Virus record (IMG/VR): IMGVR_UViG_3300032093_000373
Location: 1-37,787 of that record
Length of the DNA: 37,787 nucleotides
Source: a virus
Strand: one strand, 5' to 3'
The position numbers and the translations under genes are program-made. Each line of letters begins with the position of its first letter. The first letter of the stretch is position 1. The notes below the pieces were generated by a model that saw only the letters and a list, made by a program, of their open reading frames with translations, did no database searches and was not told the origin of the DNA. Positions 21,886 through 28,522 of the stretch are shown one piece after another.

Positions 21886-22144
21886 TGCCTTCCCCCTTTA
21901 ATGTTATGCGTCGTTTACGTCTGATTAACCTGCGTTCACCTTCAGCAACGCCACCCCAGATACCGTGCTGCTCATTTTGTATTCCCCACTCAGCACACTC
22001 TGCTTGATGTGGACACCTTCTACAAATTGATTTAGCCATAACCATCTCGGTTGTGTTAGAACTTCCGGCCTCCTTTTCAGGGAACCAGAAGTCGCCACCG
22101 ACTGTAGCGCAAGCAGGATTCTCATAGAACCTTGGCTCGCGCAC
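21878..22144 (-). CDS. WhiB-family iron-sulfur transcription regulator (88 aa)
   Basis: The four iron-sulfur cysteines are Cys12, Cys41, Cys44 and Cys50 (CRRCPHQAEC), followed by the family's GIWGG turn (61-65) and a basic C-terminal DNA-binding tail (RRLIRRKRR). WhiB proteins bind a 4Fe-4S cluster and sigma-factor region 4, and are confined to actinobacteria and their phages. The GTG start at 22144 has no strong ribosome site. It may redirect host transcription during infection. Confidence 0.9.
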   Translation of the reverse strand: MREPRFYENPACATVGGDFWFPEKEAGSSNTTEMVMAKSICRRCPHQAECAEWGIQNEQHGIWGGVAEGERRLIRRKRRITLKGEGIA

Positions 22145-22147
22145 CGA

Positions 22148-22528
22148 TCATCGGACCCAGATAGTTTCGCACTTGTCTGTCGCACCCTTTGGTGCAGCAC
22201 ACATATGACCCTTCCAAGATTTACCCTGAGCATTAGTGCCTTCACGATATGTCATTGCTCCGTGACGGCAGGTTTGACCAGAAATGCCAGAAATGTCAAT
22301 AGCAACTGGTGTTGCATTAAAGGCTGCAGCTACTGATGCAACTGTTGGTGCTGGTGCTGCTGCTGTGCTTGCACCTAGTTCGACACCTGTTGCCTTGATG
22401 TTAAGTGCGTTCATAGCAAGATCTGCTAGTCCCGCTTCTAGTTCTCCAACTGTTGCAGCATAAAGATTGATAAGTGTTCCATCAGATAACTTGTAGTTAA
22501 CCTGGAACTTTGTTCCTTCTGTAGCCAT
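22148..22528 (-). CDS. Putative DNA-metabolism accessory protein with C-terminal Cys motif (126 aa)
   Basis: The N-terminal 45 residues form a small alpha/beta unit (FQVNYKLSDGTLINLYAATV). A Pro/Ala/Thr linker follows, then a C-terminal module (QTCRHGAMTYREG, KSWKGHMCAAPKGATDKC) with three Cys and a His suited to zinc. I recall similar C-terminal modules in actinophage proteins of the recombination region. Its position between Cas4-like nuclease and WhiB suggests an accessory or single-strand-binding role, unproven. Confidence 0.6.
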   Translation of the reverse strand: MATEGTKFQVNYKLSDGTLINLYAATVGELEAGLADLAMNALNIKATGVELGASTAAAPAPTVASVAAAFNATPVAIDISGISGQTCRHGAMTYREGTNAQGKSWKGHMCAAPKGATDKCETIWVR

Positions 22529-23485
22529 TTACTTTCCTCCACTTGGTTTGATGTTTAATCTGGCAGTTTCTAGCCCTACACTTACTGGGACATAACCAAT
22601 AAGTTCTTTAACTTTATCTTTGTCAACTGTCTCACGACCTTTAACTTTTGTCCAACTGATTTCAATACCACTGGCTGTAACACCAACGGTTCCCTCGAAA
22701 GAACTCTTAATTGAATCTCTTTGCGTTTCTAACTCTTTGATCTTTGCATCTAATTGTAGAAAGTGCAAGGCGTTCTTGTCAATCTGCTCGTCCTCAATCA
22801 CTATTTCACTAAGGACGATATGTTCTTTTTTTAAGCCAACACAACCCATCGTTCCTGATGCGTCATAGTACTGACAGTAATGCTTGCAGAAAGATTCATC
22901 CTTCTCAGGTTCTGGAACAGTCTCCATCTTCTTGATCTCAGTTAACCACTCCATAGCCTCTAGTGCAACATCTTCATCGTAAGGTTCTGAGTGAACCTTG
23001 ACATCCTTCTCAGCACCATCACGAGCTATAGCAACTAGGTTCACAGTGTTGACTGTGTGACCATTCTGCGATAGCAGATAGCCATAGATCTGCACCTGCC
23101 AACGCTGTTGCTTTGATGGGAAGTAAGAAAGGTTCTTGACCTTGCTTGTCTTCCAGTCAATGACTGCTCCGGTGCTAGGTATAAACAAGTCCACGTGTGC
23201 TTTCATATCACCGTGTGCTACTGCAGTTTCTACTAGGTAGTCCTTGCCATCTGGATCTAGGTGACCGATTGCTTCTTCGATTGCAGCGTGGATAGCAGTA
23301 CCCATAATTGCTGCCAGCTTTGACTGGTTATCGTTGGTATGTGGCTGTCCGTTCAATCGGTACCAGACCTTACGACGGCAACCACCAATCTCTGATGGAC
23401 CTACCTGTGTCTGAGTACTGCGATCACGAGAGGCATCCTTAGCGTGGAGCACTGTTAGTAGCAGTTCCTTGGGATCTGTAATCAT
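22529..23485 (-). CDS. Cas4/RecB-like PD-(D/E)XK exonuclease (318 aa)
   Basis: GPSEIGGCRRK (with Cys36) opens the domain. GTAIHAAIEE gives His66, KAHVDLF Asp99, and VIDWKTSK Asp110 and Lys112; RWQVQIYGYLL is the QxxxY motif. Cys200, Cys204 and Cys215 (FCKHYCQYY and GC) complete a probable 4Fe-4S cluster with Cys36, as in Cas4/AddB. It is likely a 5'-end-processing exonuclease in phage recombination or host DNA degradation. The ATG overlaps the preceding stop (ATGA). No CRISPR array is seen. Confidence 0.8.
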   Translation of the reverse strand: MITDPKELLLTVLHAKDASRDRSTQTQVGPSEIGGCRRKVWYRLNGQPHTNDNQSKLAAIMGTAIHAAIEEAIGHLDPDGKDYLVETAVAHGDMKAHVDLFIPSTGAVIDWKTSKVKNLSYFPSKQQRWQVQIYGYLLSQNGHTVNTVNLVAIARDGAEKDVKVHSEPYDEDVALEAMEWLTEIKKMETVPEPEKDESFCKHYCQYYDASGTMGCVGLKKEHIVLSEIVIEDEQIDKNALHFLQLDAKIKELETQRDSIKSSFEGTVGVTASGIEISWTKVKGRETVDKDKVKELIGYVPVSVGLETARLNIKPSGGK

Positions 23486-23643
23486 TGCGGGTTCCTTACG
23501 ATAAATGCAGCACCTGGATAGTTGGCTGCTTCTAACTGTTGTGCGATCTGCTCACGCAGTTCTATCTCCATAAAGACCGGAGTTGCTGATCTACGACCAG
23601 ATTGTATTGCTTCCTCTATCGCATAGCTAAGTGTCTTTTCCAT
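23482..23643 (-). CDS. Small hypothetical protein (53 aa)
   Basis: MEKTLSYAIEEAIQSGRRSA continues PVFMEIELREQIAQQLEAAN and ends AAFIVRNPQ: strand-helix-strand, with an ArgArgSer turn. The start overlaps the stop of the 28-aa gene (TAATGG) and its TGA overlaps the Cas4-like ATG. Coupling on both sides supports translation. The function is unknown. Confidence 0.55.
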   Translation of the reverse strand: MEKTLSYAIEEAIQSGRRSATPVFMEIELREQIAQQLEAANYPGAAFIVRNPQ

Positions 23644-23729
23644 TATCGGTTATCTCTATACTGTAGAAAAGCATCTAAGGCATACGCTAGTACAAAGCCA
23701 AACAGTAATCCAAATAAAAATTCGAGCAT
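23643..23729 (-). CDS. Tiny membrane peptide (28 aa)
   Basis: MLEFLFGLLFGFVLAYALDA is one hydrophobic span followed by FLQYRDNR. The ribosome site AAAGGA sits in the last codons of the proteasome-like gene, seven bases before this ATG, and the stop overlaps the next start. It may be a real small membrane protein; size prevents assignment. Confidence 0.45.
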   Translation of the reverse strand: MLEFLFGLLFGFVLAYALDAFLQYRDNR

Positions 23730-23733
23730 TATC

Positions 23734-24288
23734 TTATCCTTTCTGTTGAGTAACTAATTGAATCGGAGGACAGGTGTTCACGTCAAGTACCGACGCGATC
23801 TTTATTGCGCGTTCTGCTACTACCTTAGACATAAGCAGGGACTTGTAAGAACCAGGTTTGAGTGAGTAGAGGTAGCCCAGAGCAAATGCTCCACCACTAC
23901 CTGCTGTAAAGAGTCCACGTTCACTGGCGTTGAATGATAGATCTGATCCGATGGAAAATAACATCCCATTGAAGGCAATGAGGTAGGCGAAGTTAGCTTC
24001 CTTATCGGATGGGTCGTATCCATTATCCTTAAAGGCAGCGTAGATACTTGGCAGTATCTTCTTACCCATCCACTCCACCGGATCATAGTTCTTATACGTT
24101 GGTGGTTTCCAATTAAACGCGAGGATATCTCCAGGTCTTGAGTCGCCCGTGATACCTATCAGGTAGTCACCTACGCTTACGATCTTAGGTGTCTGAGTAG
24201 AAATAATGCGCTGATCGTTATCGGTGATCTGCGAATCAGCAGCTAGTACTACGAAGTCAGGTCCTTGGATACCTACCAGAGTTGTCAT
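23734..24288 (-). CDS. Proteasome beta-like Ntn-hydrolase (184 aa)
   Basis: The chain begins M-TTLVGIQ, so removing Met exposes Thr1 with no propeptide. In mature numbering Asp17 (LAADSQ), Lys34 (TPKIVSV, the Lys33 equivalent), Ser130 in AGSGGAFALGYLY (Ser129 equivalent) and Asp169/Thr172 (LDVNT, the Asp166/Ser169 equivalents) all align with 20S beta/HslV catalytic residues. The length also suits a single beta subunit. No alpha subunit or ATPase partner is visible, so it may assemble alone like Anbu/HslV-type rings or join the host proteasome. It is the first gene of the minus early operon, with an apparently leaderless start. Confidence 0.85.
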   Translation of the reverse strand: MTTLVGIQGPDFVVLAADSQITDNDQRIISTQTPKIVSVGDYLIGITGDSRPGDILAFNWKPPTYKNYDPVEWMGKKILPSIYAAFKDNGYDPSDKEANFAYLIAFNGMLFSIGSDLSFNASERGLFTAGSGGAFALGYLYSLKPGSYKSLLMSKVVAERAIKIASVLDVNTCPPIQLVTQQKG

Positions 24289-24346
24289 TGGCAGATCATA
24301 TCACGGCGTGTCGCAAGACACACATTTGGCAGGCTCTGTGTACAAT
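24289..24346. promoter_or_regulatory. Divergent promoter region with central inverted repeat
   Basis: On the minus strand TATGAT (24300-24295) lies six bases before the ATG of the proteasome-like gene, so the transcript would start at the A of ATG (leaderless). On the plus strand TACAAT (24341-24346) would start a transcript near 24353. Neither has a good -35. Between them GTGTC-GCAA-GACAC (24308-24321) is a perfect inverted repeat suitable as a shared operator. All calls are by eye. Confidence 0.45.
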
Positions 24347-24365
24347 ATGAGCCGTAGGCGAATAA

Positions 24366-24384
24366 CAGTACAGCGGCCCTTATC
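24366..24384 (+). promoter_or_regulatory. GC-rich hairpin in the 5' leader of the zinc-ribbon/HNH operon
   Basis: CGGCCC and GGGCCG pair around a TTATC loop, forming six G-C pairs about 30 bases upstream of the 24413 start. There is no following T-run, so it is a leader hairpin rather than a terminator. It could expose or mask the GGAGG site that follows. Confidence 0.35.
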
Positions 24385-24412
24385 GGGCCGAGGAATGTGG
24401 AGGCCCGACAGT

Positions 24413-24682
24413 ATGCTGCTCCGTCTACTCTCCCTGCAGAAATTCATAGGCAGGCGCAAACTCTACGATGGCCTTCCTGCCCCCTTTGGAGCCGATCTGA
24501 GGGCTTTAGGCCCGATCCACGCCTGTACCTGTGGCTGCACTATGTTCAACATTATGGCAGCCTTTGAAGATTATGACATTGCTTGGTGGCACCTCGACGG
24601 AACCTGTGCCAACTGTGGAAATCTGGTAACAATACCCTGCCCTGTGGATAACCCTGATGGACCACAAGCTAACGGATATTGA
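24413..24682 (+). CDS. Cys-rich zinc-binding hypothetical protein (89 aa)
   Basis: The start at 24413 is preferred because GGAGG lies nine bases upstream. ATGs at 24347 and 24395 lack spaced sites, and the longer frame runs into the divergent gene. A basic helix (LRLLSLQKFIGRRKL) is followed by CTCGC, then CANC and a final Cys near PCPVDNP, probably one zinc site. It overlaps the HNH gene by 26 bp and is presumably co-transcribed with it. It is not a recognised family. Confidence 0.55.
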   Translation: MLLRLLSLQKFIGRRKLYDGLPAPFGADLRALGPIHACTCGCTMFNIMAAFEDYDIAWWHLDGTCANCGNLVTIPCPVDNPDGPQANGY

Positions 24683-25007
24683 TGAGTCTGCTCGGACTGC
24701 GCTATGCTCAGTCTGTGGTCAGACCAAGATTAAACTCAGAGACAAGAACAATCCCCTCTCTAGCAGGTATCGGTGCAAGGCAGTCTACAAACGTAACATT
24801 ATTAAGAACCAGTACCCATACGCACTCCACAAGAAAGACACCTGCGAGCAATGTGGTTTCATCCCAGTCCACAGCAGTCAGCTTGACGTTGACCACATCA
24901 ACGGGGATGGCAGGGACCACGACCCGTCTAACCTACAGACGCTCTGTGCTAACTGTCACCGCCTAAAGACACACTTGAATAACGATAGCAACTCTGGTAT
25001 TTTTTAA
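24657..25007 (+). CDS. HNH endonuclease (116 aa)
   Basis: The HNH core is complete: CEQCG (63-67), LDVDHINGDG with Asp79 and His80, SNLQTLC with Asn92, and CANCHRLK with His101 and the second Cys pair. An additional N-terminal CSVC (17-20) pairs with Cys40 and may form another zinc site. HNH nucleases nick or cut DNA and in phages often act in packaging or as homing enzymes. It is a stand-alone gene here, not inside another gene. A terminator follows about 40 bases after the stop. Confidence 0.88.
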   Translation: MDHKLTDIDESARTALCSVCGQTKIKLRDKNNPLSSRYRCKAVYKRNIIKNQYPYALHKKDTCEQCGFIPVHSSQLDVDHINGDGRDHDPSNLQTLCANCHRLKTHLNNDSNSGIF

Positions 25008-25046
25008 GCAGTGGGGAAACCAAGTACCCACGAGTGCTGGACTAAA

Positions 25047-25087
25047 CCTCTACAGACTTCGCGGCCTGTAGGGGTTTCGTTCTTTTC
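25047..25087 (+). terminator. Intrinsic terminator for the plus-strand HNH operon
   Basis: CCTCTACAG (25047-25055) pairs with CTGTAGGGG (25066-25074), nine pairs with one G-U, loop ACTTCGCGGC. TTTCGTTCTTTT follows immediately. This is a standard rho-independent terminator after the HNH gene. Confidence 0.8.
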
Positions 25088-25093
25088 TGGCAT

Positions 25094-25138
25094 AAAAAAA
25101 GAAGCCCCCCACCCAGGATTTCTCCTGAGCAGGGGGCC
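25094..25138 (-). terminator. Intrinsic terminator for the minus-strand late operon
   Basis: Read on the minus strand, GGCCCCCT (25138-25131) pairs with GGGGGGC (25110-25104). A nested CAGGA/TCCTG stem (25123-25127 / 25114-25118) lies inside, and a run of seven T follows (25100-25094). It lies just downstream of the holin gene and marks the end of late transcription, back to back with the plus-strand terminator. Confidence 0.85.
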
Positions 25139-25161
25139 ATTGCCTCGCGCTTATGGGCTAA

Positions 25162-25356
25162 TTACTTAGCTCCACGTCCAAACTCTGATGCTTTTGGGTC
25201 TAGTGCCTTGAGCAATGGACCTGCGATAGCAGCGATACCTGCTGTTGCTAAAGCCTTTGGATCTGTAACTCCTGCTAGGTATAGCGCAATTACTGACGCT
25301 ACTCCTGCACGGAGATATGTTGCGAGCATTGATTTCATCTTTGCATTGATTTTCAT
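25162..25356 (-). CDS. Holin-like small membrane protein, r1t type (64 aa)
   Basis: A basic N-terminus (MKINAKMKSMLATYLRAG) precedes two short hydrophobic segments (VASVIALYLAGV; LATAGIAAIAGPLLKAL) separated by TDPKA. It ends DPKASEFGRGAK. The TDPKALATAG..AIAGPLLKALDP pattern resembles r1t-type phage holins. It overlaps the endolysin gene (ATGA) and is last in the late operon, where a holin is expected. Confidence 0.7.
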   Translation of the reverse strand: MKINAKMKSMLATYLRAGVASVIALYLAGVTDPKALATAGIAAIAGPLLKALDPKASEFGRGAK

Positions 25357-25805
25357 TTATTCTCTTTCTTCTTAGGTAAAGGCTTAACTGCTGCCTTTAC
25401 TTTGTTGATAGCCTTTGGCTGGGGCAGCCAAGGGAACCAAGGTGAGGTGTCGTTGCCGCACCCTTCCTTGATCGAAATATGTAGGTGCTTGTTGTGCTTG
25501 TTGGAACCGGTGTAATCACGGTCACCCTTTTCTCTTGACCAGATTCTGCCCTGGAAGATCAGGTACTTTACTCGTGGATCATTACGCAGATCTATGTAGG
25601 CAATGGTGCAATCAATACCCTTATCAGGATCGTGTGTGATATCTACTGCAAAGCCTGAGTTGTGGTCTGAGTTAGGGTTCTGATGAACGTGTGCTGCACT
25701 AGGTAGCAATCCATCTGATGCCTTCTTGCGCTTAGGAAAGTGAGCTGTTGCTTGACGCAGTGCTGCGATAGCAGCAGGTGTGGCCTTCTTTGCTAATGGG
25801 ATCAT
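25353..25805 (-). CDS. Endolysin, M15-type peptidase (150 aa)
   Basis: SDHNSGFAVDITHDP (with His48 and Asp55) and HNKHLHISI (with His107/His109) are the zinc ligands of M15/VanY-like LD- or DD-peptidases that cut peptidoglycan cross-bridges. The C-terminal 30 residues are Pro/Lys-rich and could bind the wall. No signal peptide is present, so release depends on the flanking membrane proteins. It overlaps both neighbours by four bases. Confidence 0.82.
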   Translation of the reverse strand: MIPLAKKATPAAIAALRQATAHFPKRKKASDGLLPSAAHVHQNPNSDHNSGFAVDITHDPDKGIDCTIAYIDLRNDPRVKYLIFQGRIWSREKGDRDYTGSNKHNKHLHISIKEGCGNDTSPWFPWLPQPKAINKVKAAVKPLPKKKENK

Positions 25806-26005
25806 AGCTCCTTCTTCTGTATCAGGATCTGGTAGAGGATCTCTACTTTCTCTTCTAAACGGATTACTGAATCCTTGAGTGAACTGCCAGAGTTAGGCTT
25901 GAGTTCATTGAGGTAGTGTTTTACTAGCCACCTTACTGCTGCAGCAAAGCCACCAATGATGGTTACTACTGCTACTGCTACCGTTGCATAGTCTTGTGCT
26001 TGCAT
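25802..26005 (-). CDS. Second lysis-cassette membrane protein, single span plus coiled coil (67 aa)
   Basis: The transmembrane segment ATVAVAVVTIIGGFAAAVRW spans residues 7-26. A basic patch follows, then a C-terminal heptad helix (VIRLEEKVEILYQILIQKK). This plan recurs in actinophage lysis cassettes as a one-span holin or holin regulator. The ATG overlaps the upstream stop (TAATG) and its TGA overlaps the endolysin ATG. Confidence 0.65.
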   Translation of the reverse strand: MQAQDYATVAVAVVTIIGGFAAAVRWLVKHYLNELKPNSGSSLKDSVIRLEEKVEILYQILIQKKEL

Positions 26006-27945
26006 TAGACCGTCCGAATCGTAACTAGAAGTGTTCCGCCAAAGCCAGAGAATCTCTTATCCTCTGGAGTCTTGTTGATGAAGTCCATCTCTTCGATGAT
26101 GCCAAGGTATGACTCACCGGTTCTAAAGTCTTGAACGCGGATAGTGTCACCAACATTTTCAACCTGCTCAAGTTGAGACATACGAGCATAGGCAGATCCT
26201 TCATAGCCTACTTCGTTGCTGAACTTATCGCTCTCGTGGTCATAACAGAAGACTGGGTATTGGATCAGGCGCTGACGTGGAACGGCAGGTAGTGACTTCA
26301 ACTGATAGCCAGTAAATAGCGGTCCCTTAGTAGCATCACTGCTTGATCGAGTCATAGTAAACTTAAAGCCTAGATACTCTTGTGCAGTAGTTGGGTAGTT
26401 TACGTTGATCTCAGGAACAGTCTCACCTTGTGAGAAAACACCAATAGCATATTCAGTATCGGTTGAGTCAATAGATTGGATAGTGATACTGCCATTGGTT
26501 GTATCAATACGAGCTTGTAGCAGTTTGTAGATCTTAGTCTCAAGTGTGTTGTAGCGGATATAACCGGTACGTAGGTAACCTGTTGGTACAAGAGTGCTTG
26601 CAGATTCAATCCATATTCCATCACCTGGGACACCAAAGACAACTCTATCGGTAGAACCAAGGAAGTCTGTAGATACTGGATTGGCAGTCTCACCGCTTGC
26701 ATAAACATCCCAAGCATAAGCAAAGACAAGGCTGTTAGGAACTACTGGCTGTGATAAATCAATACGGATTAGACCTGACTCAGCACCTTGCAAGGTTGTT
26801 ACATAAGCAAAACTATCCTTGAAGGTTACGCTCTTGCACTCTGTATCTAACAGTAACGGTCCATAACTGACGTTACCATCGGCAGATACCACTGCAATTC
26901 TTACACCTTTATTGGTGCAAAGAACTCCAAAGGTACCAAGGTATACATCGAAGGCATTGAGTATCTCACCCTCTGGTAGATCAACTACAACAGTAGGTGT
27001 CTCTAGTGTTGGGAAACCTAGAGAGTTAGGAGTAGCAGTATCTAGTGTAATCTTGTATAGAGATGATTGAGATCCAGCATAGCCACCAACATAGAAAGCA
27101 GCCGGTCCTTCAGATATAGTTGTCCATACCCAAGATGGATTTGGGTGTGTATAGAGTTCAGTAGGTAGAGCGTGACCACCTGAAGTAGGTGTCTTGTTAG
27201 AATCTAGTTCATATAGATCTCTATCAACTCCAGCAAGTAAACGTTGCTTTGCATAGCGCAGTACTACTGTAGTTACTGGACCACCAAGATCGTAAATATG
27301 ACCATCAGATGTGGTACCAAATATATTACCTCTATGGATGCGAGCATTATCTGCTGCAAAGTACCTAGTGCCATCAGAGGTTAATGACTTGAAATCAAGT
27401 GTGTGCGGAACTGTTACTAGAGTGTAGGTGGTAACAGTAGGTGTATCACCACTCATAGTAAGTTTCTTTAGATCGGGTCCTTCAGTAAAGACAACTGCAT
27501 CTACGTTATTGGTAGTATCTCTAGCGCCAAATAAAGATAGGTTAGTTGCTGTTGCAGGCTCAGCTCTGACTGTGGTGTTCAGTAGAGTTGCTTGTCCTCT
27601 AGTCCAGACATCTAAACCTTTAGATTCTGTGTACTGAAAGCGTAGCGACTCCTCTTGGATAGGCTCGAAATACTTAATCCCCGCTCCGAAGTGGAACGAG
27701 GATTGAGATCTAACCCACCAACCGGTGAGCGTCTGCTCACCAGGCTCACGCGTCTGGTCAATCTGTTGCTTGCGATACTGCGCTGTTACTCGACGATAAG
27801 GTTGCTCATCGGATGCAGCAAGAAAGAATGGAAGAGCAGCAAAGGCTACATCGTAGGCTGGTCCAGTTGGAGTATACGAAGTAGATCCTGCAGGGTTGGA
27901 GAGTACGTAGGGTATTCCCTCGGTGATGTCGTCGCCGTATGGCAC
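26005..27945 (-). CDS. Large tail protein, probably beta-rich (646 aa)
   Basis: The N-terminus (YDVAFAALPFFLAASDEQPY and TLTGWWVRSQSSFHFGAGIK) is a pattern I recall from actinophage minor tail proteins. The central 400 residues are Ser/Thr/Val/Tyr-rich and strand-turn repeats of about 45 residues suggest a beta-propeller. The C-terminal part (RDSEVGYEG-like, then GESYLGIIEEMDF and GTLLVTIRTV) looks like a sandwich domain. The start is GTG at 27945 with AAGGAG five bases upstream. It is likely a tail knob or hub component. No catalytic motif is seen. Confidence 0.65.
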   Translation of the reverse strand: MPYGDDITEGIPYVLSNPAGSTSYTPTGPAYDVAFAALPFFLAASDEQPYRRVTAQYRKQQIDQTREPGEQTLTGWWVRSQSSFHFGAGIKYFEPIQEESLRFQYTESKGLDVWTRGQATLLNTTVRAEPATATNLSLFGARDTTNNVDAVVFTEGPDLKKLTMSGDTPTVTTYTLVTVPHTLDFKSLTSDGTRYFAADNARIHRGNIFGTTSDGHIYDLGGPVTTVVLRYAKQRLLAGVDRDLYELDSNKTPTSGGHALPTELYTHPNPSWVWTTISEGPAAFYVGGYAGSQSSLYKITLDTATPNSLGFPTLETPTVVVDLPEGEILNAFDVYLGTFGVLCTNKGVRIAVVSADGNVSYGPLLLDTECKSVTFKDSFAYVTTLQGAESGLIRIDLSQPVVPNSLVFAYAWDVYASGETANPVSTDFLGSTDRVVFGVPGDGIWIESASTLVPTGYLRTGYIRYNTLETKIYKLLQARIDTTNGSITIQSIDSTDTEYAIGVFSQGETVPEINVNYPTTAQEYLGFKFTMTRSSSDATKGPLFTGYQLKSLPAVPRQRLIQYPVFCYDHESDKFSNEVGYEGSAYARMSQLEQVENVGDTIRVQDFRTGESYLGIIEEMDFINKTPEDKRFSGFGGTLLVTIRTV

Positions 27946-27954
27946 TGTGACTCC

Positions 27955-28185
27955 TTAGTTGTTTGTAAGTGCTGCGATCTCTTCACCTGATAGGCCAAGA
28001 GCCTGGAGCTTTGCCTGAGCAGATAGTTTGGCATCTGCCTTAGCTGCTTCTTGAGCATCACGCTCTGCCTTTTCAATAGCAGCAGCCTGTGCATCTACTG
28101 CACGCTGCTCGATCTCTTCTGGGGTTAGGTCAATATAGGCTGACGTTCCCTTTGCTACATCTACTACAAGTTTCTTATCAGTCAT
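27955..28185 (-). CDS. Small helical tail-region protein (76 aa)
   Basis: The start at 28185 (MTDKKLVVDVAKGTSAYIDL) has GGAAGG nine bases upstream. A long Ala/Gln/Lys/Glu helix covers residues 22-60 (PEEIEQRAVDAQAAAIEKAE and on), and the C-terminus LGLSGEEIAALTNN is a short UBA-like helical turn. Similar small helical proteins often accompany fibre genes as chaperones. The role here is inferred from position. Confidence 0.6.
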   Translation of the reverse strand: MTDKKLVVDVAKGTSAYIDLTPEEIEQRAVDAQAAAIEKAERDAQEAAKADAKLSAQAKLQALGLSGEEIAALTNN

Positions 28186-28510
28186 TTGTGATTGCCTTCC
28201 AGTCGGTTGTCTCTTCATCCCATACATACATCAAGCCATCTGTTGGGTAGGCCACAGGTGCCTGCCACTGTGCGTTCTCATCCAATACCCAAGATGGGAA
28301 TGGCTGAGGTGCGTGGAACCAATCATTTGTTGGGTCATAGTGAAACCCAATTCCTGCAAAGTTCTTCCTTACATTCCCGTTGTAACTGGTCTTAACCCAG
28401 GTACCACCGAGTGAATTCATAAAGGCTTCGCCTTCATCTGGCTCGCTGTTATTGCCAACGAGTACACGGAGAACAATGTTGTTCTCGTCAATCTCTGCCC
28501 AATGTGACAT
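28178..28510 (-). CDS. Tail-fibre-associated protein (110 aa)
   Basis: MSHWAEIDENNIVLRVLVGN, then GGTWVKTSYNGNVRKNFAGI, HAPQPFPSWVLDE and WQAPVAYPTDG form a pattern common in aquatic phages (cyanophages, pelagiphages) next to tail-fibre genes. It is Trp-rich and beta-like. It overlaps the next gene by eight bases. The function has not been assigned to my knowledge; an assembly or attachment role is likely. Confidence 0.65.
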   Translation of the reverse strand: MSHWAEIDENNIVLRVLVGNNSEPDEGEAFMNSLGGTWVKTSYNGNVRKNFAGIGFHYDPTNDWFHAPQPFPSWVLDENAQWQAPVAYPTDGLMYVWDEETTDWKAITND

Positions 28511-28522
28511 TTTTATTTTCCT

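Noticed and set aside
21925-22245. Minus-strand 106-codon frame over whiB and its upstream gene
   Set aside because: It straddles two well-supported genes in another frame and has no domain-like sequence.
22529-23485. Cas4-like gene as a sign of a CRISPR locus
   Set aside because: No direct-repeat/spacer array or other cas genes are visible; phage Cas4-like exonucleases usually serve recombination.
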